NCBI GenBank assembly: GCA_008508345.1
Contig: QNGE01000758.1
Location: forward strand, 98,616-162,615
Reading direction: 5' to 3'
DNA from: Paragonimus westermani
Taxonomy: Eukaryota > Platyhelminthes > Trematoda > Plagiorchiida > Troglotrematidae
Length of the DNA stretch: 64,000 nucleotides
Part shown: positions 11,494 through 23,123 of the stretch, one piece after another
Numbering within the stretch: the first letter of the stretch is position 1
How the letters are laid out: each line of letters opens with the position of its first letter
Program-made: the position numbers and the translations under genes
The notes under the pieces: generated by a model
Database searches by the model: none
The model's input: only the letters and a program-made list of their open reading frames with translations
What the model was told of the DNA's origin: nothing

Positions 11494-11645
11494 GAACCAC
11501 CGAACGTGTTTGTTTAATAATGGGAACTATTGAAAGTATTCTTAAGGTGTTCCAATATATCTCCGAAAAGATATATGAAAAACCGGAATTGTTGTTGCGC
11601 ACCACCGCCAAAGGTAGCCGGATGCCTGCGGAACGACATAAGCAG
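11494..11645 (+). CDS. nova: Nova-like RNA-binding protein, exon with second half of KH1
   Basis: This exon continues KH1 with TTERVCLIMGTIESI, an amphipathic helix FQYISEKIYEKP, and a linker ending AERHKQ. The TTERVCLI-G-T pattern is diagnostic of Nova KH1. The first two bases complete a codon split by the micro-intron, and the exon ends on a whole codon (CAG) before the donor gtcag at 11646. The linker to KH2 is shorter than in vertebrate Nova but ends with the same K-Q pair immediately before the KH2 strand. The next coding exon is 17.2 kb downstream. That intron contains one inverted-repeat arm, the assembly gap and the first direct-repeat copy. Confidence 0.9.
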
Positions 11646-12282
11646 GTCAGTTTTCATTGTGATTTTTCCTAGGTCGCTTTAAGTGGTATTTGGTCCGTTT
11701 ACTTAGCTTTTTCGCTTTCTCAAGCCTGTCTTCGAACTCACATTTCATGTATGCATTTTCATTTGCAGTGTCGTACAATATACCATTCTAACTACACCGT
11801 TATAATCACACTTTGACTCCCGTTGTATGACAACTTTTACACTTACGCACCACGTGGTTGTTGAACCATGTGACAGTCATCAACATCGCGTTATCTACAT
11901 CTCTTTGATCCACGTAAGCGTTACACAACACGTATTGTCGTCAGAAGCGGACATGGAGAATCAGTTACCAAACAGTGTTGATGACTCACCTGGAGCATAT
12001 TAACAGTGAAAATTTGCGGAATACCAGAAAGAAATTCCATTGGTCGAAGGTTTTCTGCGGAGAAGTTCGTTCCTAAAGAGTTGTATAGTTGTGGCAGAAC
12101 AAGATTCACATGTTGGGGAACCTTGCCTTCACCGTAAGCAATGTGTTAATGACTGACGCTGATGCCTGACTGCCATAGGGTGCTTTGCACTCAAACATGT
12201 ATCGGTCGATTGCATAATCGCCAACAGCTAAACCGTAGGTAGACTCAGGGCATGTCCATGGCCGTGCAAACTGAGACTGGTG

Positions 12283-12378
12283 CAGCGGAGAAGACGGTGA
12301 CCGAATACCGAGAGTCCATATATTTTTTAACACGAATAGGCCACAACTCCGGTCCACAAGACATAACTGAGCGTACAC
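12283..12378 (-). mobile_element. LINE-A C-terminal scrap
   Basis: This is a fragment of the same block (YAQLCLVDRSCGLFVLKNIW on minus), with a few differences from the copies at 10640 and 20201. It is bounded by unrelated sequence on both sides. Confidence 0.7.
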
Positions 12379-12610
12379 GGTTGGCGGCATCCGATTCGGA
12401 TTAACCTGTCACAGTGACCGAAGCCAAAGGACGCCTGAGCTTAACCACCACTGCAATTGGCTTGCGCTGTGCCACTTGCAGTTCCACCCACATACCACTA
12501 TGCAGTGTAAACCCGAAGGAATAAGACCGGGAGGTGGGCCATCGGGACCTTTGTGTCCAACTGATCAATGCTGGTTAGGCAGTTGATCGGCTAATAATAA
12601 TATGTTTCAC

Positions 12611-13051
12611 CACGAATAGGCCACAACTCCGGTCCACAAGGAATAACTGAGCGTACACACATATATATATATGTGGTTATATATTGGAAACCCTATCTCC
12701 AATCAGCTGTTCAACATCTTTGTCGATTGACTGCAACAACAAAGACGGCTTCAGTATCAACCCAACTTTGTAACATTTTAAGTTTTGAAGAGGCAGTGCA
12801 TACCGTGCAGAAGAGCCATACAATTTAACCGATTCACCGAGGTGCACAAGCTCTCCGCAGAAGAACTGGGCGAAGCAATGTCAGCCGCAAACCCAATATC
12901 AGTCAGCCTAATACCAGGTAGAAGCTCCACTCCAAGATCCTCGGAACCCTTGAGTACTCCTTTCAGAATACCGTCCATCACAACATTGAAAAGAAAGGGG
13001 GGATCGGATATCCCTGTCGAACGCCACTTGACGTGGAGAACGCTCAAGACA
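12611..13051 (-). mobile_element. LINE-A RT palm fragment
   Basis: This is the reverse complement of about 19805-20246. The (AT)n run differs by two bases, 12 here against 14 there. The reading is DPPFLFNVVMDGILKGVLKG, VELLPGIRLTDIGFAADIAS. The catalytic YADD is changed to FAAD. The left end stops at cacgaatagg and the right end is the N at 13052. Confidence 0.82.
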
Positions 13052-13052
13052 N
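13052..13052. other. single undetermined base at start of right arm
   Basis: One N lies directly between the LINE-A palm fragment and the first base of the right inverted arm. This suggests the arm was joined here during assembly. Confidence 0.9.
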
Positions 13053-14052
13053 CTATTGGGATCGGGGTGAACGTCGTTTTGAAGAAATTGTCGGCCTCCG
13101 TTTTCTGCAGCGCCACTCACTCCTCGCGTCCTTGTTTCCGTTATTGCCTTCCTTGGGTTCTTACGTCGCACTGATCATCATCAGCAGCATCATGTCCTGG
13201 TTAAGAAAATTAAGATAGAGAAGAGTGTTAGAAAAAGCACTTTTTCCAAAGAATATGCTATATTTTGAGAACTCGAATGCCCGCCATTCTGGAAAATTCG
13301 AGTTCGCGCGCTTGCTTCTGCTTGATCCGTTGAGTGTCCCAGGCCCAAGGCCACCGAAAGCCTCTAAATACAAGCGTTATGAGCCACTGTTTTGCCTTCG
13401 GGCTGAGCATCAGGTAGAGCTCGTTTGAAGGCCGTCTTTTACCTTTCCTGTTGAGGGGGGTCTAAGTTGCGAGAGTTGGGTCCGAGTACTTGCGTTCTGA
13501 TTATTCCTGTCGTTTGCGATATCGTTGTGTTTCATTCGTGATCAAGGTACTGCTCGCAGTGTCTGTGTTCGTTCTTGTCTTCCTCTCTCAGGGGGTCGTA
13601 ACAAAGAGAGATTACCTACTTACTGAAGCAACTTGGTCTAAACTCAAACATTCCAAATCCGATTGCCTGCACCTTGCAAACCAAAACTGAGCTGTAAGTA
13701 AACGTAAGATGCTATTAGTAAGACGGCTTCCCTATTGCTTGCTACATGAACATCCGTGAAAAGTAGACGACAAATTGAGTGAGACTATTTACAGTACTTC
13801 ACGTAGATGGACATGGGTCGCCTTGGTTCGTGATTCGCTCTTTGTGCACTTTGCTTTTGTTGTGAGCTAATCGCGTATACAATGCTATATAGTATTGGAC
13901 CGCAGACCTTTCTTTGCCGAATACCAATCTGCATGAATACAGTCCGTCTCAGGTTTCGAGTTTCCATTGATTACCGCCACAAACGCTTCTAAATATTATA
14001 GATGTTTCACAAACTAAGGTGTTCTTTGAACCTTCAAAGTGCAAAGTACTGC

Positions 14053-14831
14053 TACAAGACCGGGGCATTTCCACCCCTACTTTGTTCATTGCAGGTAATT
14101 GGGTAGCAATATCTCGTTAGCTTGCAATATTGCCCATGAGATATCAGCGGGGATAGTAAGGGGACGAGTTGCCTTTGCCAACCAGCGTCATCCGTAACGC
14201 TCGGTTGTTGCTTAAAGGAAGGGTGTATAATGCTTGTGTGTTCCGTTTTGTTATATGGTTCGAAAACGTGCCCTGTTCGCAACGAAGATGTCAATCAAAT
14301 TGTGTTTGACCATCATTGTTTCCGCCAATTAGCCTACACTAGGTGGACTGATCGTGTGAGCGACACGGCCGTTCGCTTGTGCGTATCATGGAACGGTCGG
14401 GATGTGCGATCAGTTGGTCAACTACTCACGTTGCACAGCTTGTAGTGGTTGGATCACGTATTCCGTATGTTATCCGATCGTCTATCGTATCGTGCATAAT
14501 ATACTGAGACCAGCAACAGTTGGGTGAAACTGCGTGGTGGTCAAGCAACGAGGTGGTCACGAAATATGAAGACCCTGACCACTCCGCTAAGCAAAATGGG
14601 TAGGTGTTGCTCTTCTGGCTGGGATCCTCGTGATCACTCAAATCGTTGGGTAGAGACGCTGTCCGAGATGGCGGCGTGCCGCAGTCAGTGGCGTACTTAG
14701 TTTTTTATTAATTTTCAACCTTCTTACTAACGTTTTCTTCTAGGATATTCCATGTGACTGTTGAGGTGAGCGGCGGCCCGAGCCACAGTACCCCGTCGTC
14801 AGGCTTTTCGCTGCTATGATGATGACGATGG
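14053..14831 (+). mobile_element. LINE-B C-terminal region and 3' UTR (mirror of 5452-6230)
   Basis: Same content as the left-arm copy in the opposite orientation: SVLLYGSKTCPVRNEDV, WDPRDHSNRWVETL, then the gcggcggcccgag motif and an ATGATGATG tail near 14817-14831. Confidence 0.75.
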
Positions 14832-15842
14832 ACGGGTGAGCAGAAGTTGGAAAACGGGTGCTTGGTTGTGATTGCTAAGTGAATTTTTTTGTTTAACCTT
14901 CAGGCTTACGTTACTTAAATGGTTAGGTGATGTACTAAGAATGCCAGCTGGTCGTCTGCCATATTGAGCACTCTATGTCACCGCTGTAGCTGACTGACGA
15001 GGTAAAATTTGAACAGATGATAATCTGGTGACATTAGGTAAGATGATGGCTGGTGGCCGAGTTGTCTGTGAACCGAGTGCAATTAGTGACGCGGAGGATT
15101 GAAAGGAAGCTGTCCCGCTGATAAGTCCTCACTTTTGCTCATCGCTCGGTTGCTCATTTGCAAGGTGCAGGCACCTTGATGTTGAGCATTCGGGTGTAAA
15201 CAATCGCCTTCACTTCTCCTACTGGATAGGGTCTGCCTTTTTTCCTCTTTATGGTTCTATGGTAATAAGCGAGACCAACAGATGCATTGGTGAGTGCATG
15301 CTTGAGTTATCTAATTCAATACACATAAGGTTCAGTACCAATAAATGGATTGGCGAAGCCATTCTTTATTTTTCTGCTGTACGTTTGCTTTGTTATTTTC
15401 TATTAATCAGGAATCCAACTTTTCGTAACGACTTCTGCATGTTATCCATTTACTTACAGAGAACACAACGTCTGCACTTGATAATTACAATCTGCGTGTT
15501 TAGTTGACTTGTGTTGGGGCTTTCCTCCTAACACGCAAGGTAGCCCGATAGACCAGCATACCTACCTGTGATTACAAAACTGCTCACGAGTATAAACCTT
15601 TGGGTGATCGAGCAAACCGAAATGAATTGTCTGCGTTCAAACCGCTGAAGTATTGTCAAGTGGCAATATTTTCTATTTGGGGGAGTGGGTTCGGTGATGG
15701 TAACATGGTCAATTGCATGAGTAAGTGTTGTTTACCGGGTACCTCTTAGTCGGAAAAATGTCAGAACAATCAGTAATGGTCTCGATAGTAGCTCGTTACT
15801 AATGGGCTGTGATGTTTTTCATCGCCTCCCGTCAGCGAGCTA

Positions 15843-16031
15843 TTATTTCTCAAGTACCTGCATCCATACTATTCATTTCCAATTCTGCTTAGTCTTCGTT
15901 TATTGCCGTTACTTTTAACCTTTTCAGCAAAGTTGTTTTCTAGGATAGTCTGCGTCACTATAAGGATGAGCGGCGGCCCGAACCACAGTAGCTTCCAGTC
16001 AGGCTCACGGTTGTTGTGACGACGATGATGA
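15843..16031 (+). mobile_element. LINE 3' end fragment (mirror of 4252-4440)
   Basis: This mirrored 3' end has gagcggcggcccga, ccacagta and a GACGATGATGAG tail. No coding region is recognised upstream of it. Confidence 0.55.
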
Positions 16032-17573
16032 GTTCTTTAACAGGTCAGACATATTTTGCCTAACAGTTACCCATTTGATTACTGTTGAGTAGTCGGGAAT
16101 TTGGTTTGTTTCAAGTTGAACATACCGCATATTTGTTCGTGACTGTTGCATGCAGGTAGACTACCCAACCGGTATGTTTCAACATCAAGTACTTGTTCCG
16201 AGTGCCGCTAGTAGTGCATATCCTTGCCGCGATGGCAATAAAATGCCCGCCGCGCTTTCATAAAGCAACCATGTTGATCACTACCACGTTTTTTTCGGAT
16301 TACTGATCTGTTCCATTCGGCGATAACTTGGTATTCTCGGCCTAAAGTCTGATAGCTCAACGCAGGGTAGTTTGGCGGCGGTCTTACTGAAACGTACGAG
16401 GACGTTCGATGGGTGCAATTTTCGCTAATTCGCAGTGCATAGGTGGGCGATCGCGCTCAATTACAATTATCATGAGATATGAAAACTTCTCTCAGTGAAA
16501 GCCAATAGGCGGCGTTATTCTCCGACGGCTGTGGGTAAAATGTTAAACATTGGTATCCTGTCTGCGCAAGATTCTAACGCACCCATAGAAAGGCCAGCTG
16601 ATAAGGTGGTCAAGGTTCACAAATGCCTGCTTAGGCAATCTGCCAATCAAGTGACAGATTCTATTGCTTGGAATAACGTCCCTCGGGAAAAATTTTGCGA
16701 TCCTTCAACAGTAAGTGACAAAATCGAGTCCTGTCTGCGCGCCTCAATAAAATCGTCTGTCCAACTTCGACTCATGACCCTTCCTATCTATAACTGAATT
16801 TGAAGACACCTGTAACTAGTATTTTCGTTTTAGTGACAAGACAAAACCCGGTTCTCCATCCGAAGAAATTGTAGACTATGGGAACGATTTGGCCAACGGG
16901 TACTGAAAACGAGTGTTAGACTGATCGGACTGTCGTCTCTGCTATGGACACAATTTGGGCAACTTGCACTTTTTTCACCAAAACTGATGCCAAATTTAAT
17001 GTTATTCTTCCGGAAAATAATTAACAACTTAAAACCGGCCGAATATACGTCGTGCGGAACTAACAGTACAAGAATCAGCACTTGCAGCCAAAAAGGACCA
17101 AAGCTGGATATCGGCCAGATGCCAAAAGTCCCATGAATAGTTTCTCTGTGCTCAGGTATCAAACGTCAGGATGGAGTCCTTTACTGGGTTCAGTTTGGTA
17201 GTCTATGTTAAAAAAACATGTGACAACGCCACGGCACGATCCATACGAGATAAAATAATGCCAGTCAATTCGATTGACATTACGCCAGTTATCCCACTTC
17301 CTGCACACAAAACAACCGACGCACTTCATTGTTGCGTCAAGACATGGCGTTGTACACCGTCACTATACAAGTTCTGCCAGCTTTTGGTCTTCGCTACATC
17401 AAACGATACTTAAGAAGAGCGATGGAAGTGTATGTGGGGGATATCGGACGCAAACAATGTAGGAGTCCAGGACAGACATCTCACTATGCACTTTCACCAC
17501 TCTTCCATCGGAATGTCCAGAGAAGGTTGCGTTTTCAGATGGTTTGAGTTATACATAGCATCATCATCATCAT

Positions 17574-18330
17574 NNNNNNNNNNNNNNNNNNNNNNNNNNN
17601 NNNNNNNNNNNNNNNNNNNNNNNNNNNNNNNNNNNNNNNNNNNNNNNNNNNNNNNNNNNNNNNNNNNNNNNNNNNNNNNNNNNNNNNNNNNNNNNNNNNN
17701 NNNNNNNNNNNNNNNNNNNNNNNNNNNNNNNNNNNNNNNNNNNNNNNNNNNNNNNNNNNNNNNNNNNNNNNNNNNNNNNNNNNNNNNNNNNNNNNNNNNN
17801 NNNNNNNNNNNNNNNNNNNNNNNNNNNNNNNNNNNNNNNNNNNNNNNNNNNNNNNNNNNNNNNNNNNNNNNNNNNNNNNNNNNNNNNNNNNNNNNNNNNN
17901 NNNNNNNNNNNNNNNNNNNNNNNNNNNNNNNNNNNNNNNNNNNNNNNNNNNNNNNNNNNNNNNNNNNNNNNNNNNNNNNNNNNNNNNNNNNNNNNNNNNN
18001 NNNNNNNNNNNNNNNNNNNNNNNNNNNNNNNNNNNNNNNNNNNNNNNNNNNNNNNNNNNNNNNNNNNNNNNNNNNNNNNNNNNNNNNNNNNNNNNNNNNN
18101 NNNNNNNNNNNNNNNNNNNNNNNNNNNNNNNNNNNNNNNNNNNNNNNNNNNNNNNNNNNNNNNNNNNNNNNNNNNNNNNNNNNNNNNNNNNNNNNNNNNN
18201 NNNNNNNNNNNNNNNNNNNNNNNNNNNNNNNNNNNNNNNNNNNNNNNNNNNNNNNNNNNNNNNNNNNNNNNNNNNNNNNNNNNNNNNNNNNNNNNNNNNN
18301 NNNNNNNNNNNNNNNNNNNNNNNNNNNNNN
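17574..18330. other. assembly gap (757 N)
   Basis: A run of N. The right inverted arm ends at its left edge inside a (CAT)n run, and the first direct-repeat copy starts at its right edge in mid-LINE. Neither boundary is therefore known. Confidence 0.99.
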
Positions 18331-20860
18331 TGTTCAGTGTCCATACGCGCGACACACTGGTACTGGCGGTTGACTGTTGTAACTATGCGCATCTCACGGA
18401 TTTTATGCGCGGAGTTGCGTATTTCAACTCAACTGATGGCAATGCGACGTGTGGAGACCACCATGAGCAAATCAGCCACGGACGCAAATTGATCCTATCA
18501 CCATCTGTCACAGGTAACACCATTCCATCAAAGATTGTCGTTCATTTTGGAATAGCCACCTTGATTTCGACCATACTGTCGTTCGTGCCTGCCTCGTTCT
18601 ATCGTTCGCCCAGAAACCACCTGCTCGTAAACAGTGCTCATATGAAAATTGAGACACGAGGGTACGCGAAACGTCTGTCAAACAGCACTGACAAATATAC
18701 TTCCCGGGCCACAACAGTGGATTTACGTAAACGAGCACTGAGCAAAAATCCCAAGCGTTATGCGAACCGCCTGTGAAGAGATAGAGTTTCAGAGGAGCAC
18801 TGCATACACGACAGAAGTGGATTTTTGTTGCTACAACAGAGCTTATGAACACAAATGCCGCCAGGGACCCTCCTGATTCTAAATACAGCAAAGACCGCCG
18901 TGCACTAAAACACGAACTTACGAAGAGTTTGCGCAAGGACTGTGAGACTTACTTCTCCCAGCGAGCCAAAGTGATAAGGAAGATATTTTTATCAGGAACA
19001 GGTGGGTGTTGTTTTCCTTGATTCGTGGTTGCACCGGCCGTCGGCAAGGTGTTAGTGGAACCACACGTTTATAAAGGTGGCTCGCGAATTTACAGCTTAT
19101 AACGGTAACTTGACAGATGGGCTGATCAACTGGCCTGGGTTAGTTTAGTCATTTGTGTGTGATGGAAGGTGTGTGGTTAACCACACAATCCCCATCATAC
19201 ACAAATGACAAGTGACATTCCTGACGATCATCCGTCGGAAACCGAAGTGGCTTTGGGCCCAAACTGTTGAAACGTGATAAATCCCCGGTTCCGAACTCTC
19301 CTTCTCCAACACTTTTCAAAGATGTTGGTGAGAGATTGTTCTGTGAACTGACCACACTCCTCCGTTCTTTGCGAGAGAGAGAGAGAGAGAGGTGTCCCAT
19401 GAGTGGTGCTCATCGATAGGCGTTCCGATTCTCAAAAATATCCGACGGCATCATGTGACAGCCAAAGAGGTGATGGCCTTGGTTCTGTTGCGTCTAAACT
19501 ACTCACGGTTTTCATAATGTGGTGGCTTCTGAAACGTTTAGGGAACCAGATAAGAGGAGGACAGGCAGGTTTTCGGTCCGGTCGTGGTTGTATTGGTCAT
19601 ATGTTCACCTTGCGACAGACATCAGCACAGCTTTTCCCAGCCGACGGTTTCAGTATTTCTGTACCTTGAGATTGTATTTGAGTCGGTTCCTTGGCACGTT
19701 GTTTGGGGCTGTTATTGTCGCAGAGCAGTCCCAGTGATGTATGCCGATTTGTTGGAGTCGTTACATGCGTGCTCTGAATGTAGAGTGCACGTTTGTGGAG
19801 CAGCTGTCTTGAGCGTTCTCCACGTCAAGTGGCGTTCGACAGGGATATCCGATCCCCCCTTTCTTTTCAATGTTGTGATGGACGGTATTCTGAAAGGAGT
19901 ACTCAAGGGTTCCGAGGATCTTGGAGTGGAGCTTCTACCTGGTATTAGGCTGACTGATATTGGGTTTGCGGCTGACATTGCTTCGCCCAGTTCTTCTGCG
20001 GAGAGCTTGTGCACCTCGGTGAATCGGTTAAATTGTATGGCTCTTCTGCACGGTATGCACTGCCTCTTCAAAACTTAAAATGTTACAAAGTTGGGTTGAT
20101 ACTGAAGCCGTCTTTGTTGTTGCAGTCAATCGACAAAGATGTTGAACAGCTGATTGGAGATAGGGTTTCCAATATATAACCACATATATATATATATGTG
20201 TGTACGCTCAGTTATTCCTTGTGGACCGGAGTTGTGGCCTATTCGTGTTAAAAAATATATGGACTCTCGGTATCCGGTCACCGTCTTCTCCGCTGTTTAG
20301 CTGGATTAGATGGGCTGATTGTGTGAGCAACGCGACAGTTCGTGGATGCTTATTTGAGAAATGTGCATGTTTGCGACGGTTAATGGAGACAATGAAAATG
20401 TACGGTCTCTGTTGGTTGGGTCATGTACTCGACATGTCGACGGAGCGTTTGCTGCACCGCGCGTTGTTCATTGTGACTGTCAATGATTGGAAGAAACTGT
20501 CGGGTGGCTAGACGATAATGTGATCAGGCTATGAAATTCTTGAACGTGTGTCTTAGCAGGGTCGGGGGGTGTCGTTCACGTGGTTGTGGAGTTCCTGATC
20601 ATCCACATTGGTGACTTGAAACACTTGCTGACACCTCATTTTGTGGCGGTCACTGGCGAGCCTGTTTTCACAACGTCGTGAGTCCTCAATTTTCTCGAGA
20701 CTCATTTGTTTCTGTGAGTTTTGTTTTTTCTCCTTTCTCCCCCTCGTATATGCATACTTATTTATTACTCTGTTACTTTGTGGATCCATGTCAGGATCAG
20801 GGTTCCCTGAGCCATTTTGCCCAGGGATACGGCTGAACGTTGGGAATAGTTGATTTGGGG
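18331..20860 (+). mobile_element. LINE-A, endonuclease end to C-terminus (copy 1, broken)
   Basis: In order: endonuclease end (KDCRSFWNSHLDFDHTVV, 18536-18595); linker (about 18819-19000); a (GA)n run at about 19372-19391 inside the codons before RT; then RT starting SVASKLLTVFIM and QAGFRSGRGCIGHMFTLRQ (19480-19625). The palm is DPPFLFNVVMDGIL and RLTDIGFAADI, where YADD has become FAAD. The C-terminal block WADCVSNATVR, CWLGHVLDM, NDWKKL follows at 20200-20511. Stops and frameshifts separate the segments, so it is a dead copy. LINE proteins of this kind nick DNA with the endonuclease and reverse-transcribe their own RNA at the nick. Confidence 0.85.
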
Positions 20861-23120
20861 TTTTCTTTTAATGATATTTACCCCCGGTGTGCTCATTTGG
20901 CTTACGCTCTGTTTTCTCAACTACACTCCGCTCAGAAGTGGCAGGGTATTTGTGGGTAGAAGGTGGACATAATTTTCAGTTATTCGAAGTTTTGCCATTC
21001 TCAGTGACTTTTCAGGCGTAGCCTTCTGAAGCGTAGATCTTTTCATGTTGACTCTTATTGGTCGTTATGGAGCCAAATTCTTATCTCCATTGTTCCACAA
21101 TGTTCATTACTGCTGATCCCCCTTAATTGAAGCAGGATTATCTGTTGGATGGTGTTATTAGGTAACTATTGTGGCAGTGATAATTTTCTCCTGATTAAGG
21201 AACTTTGTGTTCTGGATTATACTGATTATATTGCTTCAGTCCGTGGTGATTCATGTGGCTTAAAAACGCTCTAAACATTCTGGTCTCGTCAGCTCCTCGT
21301 AATGGGCTGTTTTACTTCTCAAGTATTTAAAACACTGTTTCATGGACAAGGGCTTATGCGTGCACCTACCTCTACTGGTGGCTTGCTAAAGCTGCTAAAT
21401 AGATTTGTCTGCTAGGATAATTGTAGAAGTGGTCGTAGTCCTATGCAAATACTGTCAGTGCTCACATTTCGAATTATAGGTTTGCGCCTTCAACTGAAGA
21501 GCAAGTGTGTTCCACATTCACACACTCCCTCTTTCTATGTGATTACGAGATCTAATGTGTTCGAACGAAAGGTGTTGGTCTTTCATAATCCCTGCCTGGG
21601 CACTGCTGCCCATTTACGGTAGAATCCACTCGTGAAAAAGGAGACTGTCGTACAGCGGATATTCAGAGCGTCTCTACCGTGAAACATGATCGCTTATCCT
21701 TGATTTTTTTTATAGCTCGAATGCTTGCTTCATGTGGCGTTCTATCACTTAGCTCGTAGAACCTTATTGGCGAAACCTTGGAAGCGACAGCGTAGTAACT
21801 AGGCCCAAACTTGGCATTGAAGTCTCAGACGACTGACATCGTGATTTGTCTCTTTCAAATTTGCGGTTGGGGTTCGCGGGATGCGCAACGCTCAGAATTG
21901 CAAACATCGCCAGATCTCACACTAAATCTTGATTAGTCTGACCTGTAAGAAAATTTTTATTGAAGTTGCTCGTTTAGCTGTTCCTCTCTGCACTAGTGTT
22001 ACTGTTGTGGTTTTTATCCGGATGTGGGCCCAGAAAGCCTAGTGACATCACTGTCAAATCGCAGTTGCATCTCGTGTCGCCCTGTCTACGATTTTGAGCG
22101 TTGCTTCCTAGTTGCGAACGACTGGTATCCGGTTACCTTAGAGCTGGTCTACATGGCGCAGACTATAATATCAGTTTAGCCTGTGTTGTGCCACTGAAAC
22201 AGTACCAGCCGTTCCCTTTGGGGTGAGGCTTGAAATGTTTCAGTGTGCAATTTTGACAGCAGATCACAAATCTCGATCATCCTACCCATTGTAGACAGTT
22301 ATCTAAATAGATTTAGCCACTTGCTGACCACATTACATGGAGCTGAAGCAGACCAAGGAGCAACAATTATCGATTTCTTTCCCAGCCACCTTCCAGATGT
22401 AGATCTCCTCAATCTTCGCTCGTACAACAAACTTTTGTGGGTGTGCCTGATAGTCACACCGCTCTTGCTTCGTTATCCCACAATTTATTTCTACCGGTGA
22501 CGCGATCGTGGCTCCCAGCCCAGCTACCGCCATTATTCCTGTCTACAGTATCCAGCTCATGTGTAACTGCACTTTATTTGACAACGAGCAACTTGTGGTG
22601 TAAAGGCTAAAAGCTTAATTCATGCCTCTTTCTGAAGGATGATACATCCACCCATGCCATGCGCCACTTGTCGGTTATGCATCATTGTACGCCAATTACG
22701 TAATAAGGCGAGTGCACAATGGAGCATCACACAGAGATGATGAAGTCCGTAATTTTCGTGGTTATCACCCACCCAGCGGATGCGAGCTACGCGGTGGATC
22801 TGACGAATGCATTTAAAATCGTGTACAGAGATCCCAGTAGTCTGGTTGACAACAGTCCATGCTATAGTCTCTCAGTGAGTGAGACGATTTCTCAGTTCAA
22901 AGCTGTATGTATCAGAGACTATTGTTAATCCCTTTACGGTCTTGTGCTCAAGGAACATTTCAACTTGGTCTCCTACCAACAACTTCCGAACGCCACGAAT
23001 CAGTGGTTGTCATTCTCTGGGTCGTAATCAAACGTGAGCCTTTTTAGCTCTCCAGAGATCAACACTAAGACAATGAATAAACCTGATCCTTAGCATACTC
23101 CGCTTTGATGATGTTGGCTT
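20861..23120. other. no recognised gene (copy 1 of duplicated segment)
   Basis: Intron-like sequence between two oppositely oriented LINE-A copies, with short frames only. It is repeated at 32048-34307. Confidence 0.45.
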
Positions 23121-23123
23121 CCG

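Larger units (their letters stand above)
7231..13052. other. spacer of the inverted repeat (mosaic of LINE pieces plus KH1 exons)
   Basis: This segment lies between the two arms. It contains the 8.9-kb-region LINE pieces, three scraps of the LINE-A C-terminal block, a 200-bp piece also present in both arms (10701-10900), and the Nova KH1 exons. Single undetermined bases at 10700 and 13052 sit exactly where sequence identity switches partner, suggesting assembly joins. Confidence 0.85.
13053..17573. repeat. right arm of 4.5-kb inverted repeat
   Basis: This is the reverse complement of 2710-7230. It is bounded by a single N on the left and by the 757-N gap on the right. The right end lies in a (CAT)n run, so the true repeat could be longer. 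Confidence 0.97.

Noticed and set aside
17432..18392. Long open frames across the N run on both strands
   Set aside because: They are open only because N codons are not stops; the flanks belong to an inverted arm and a LINE.
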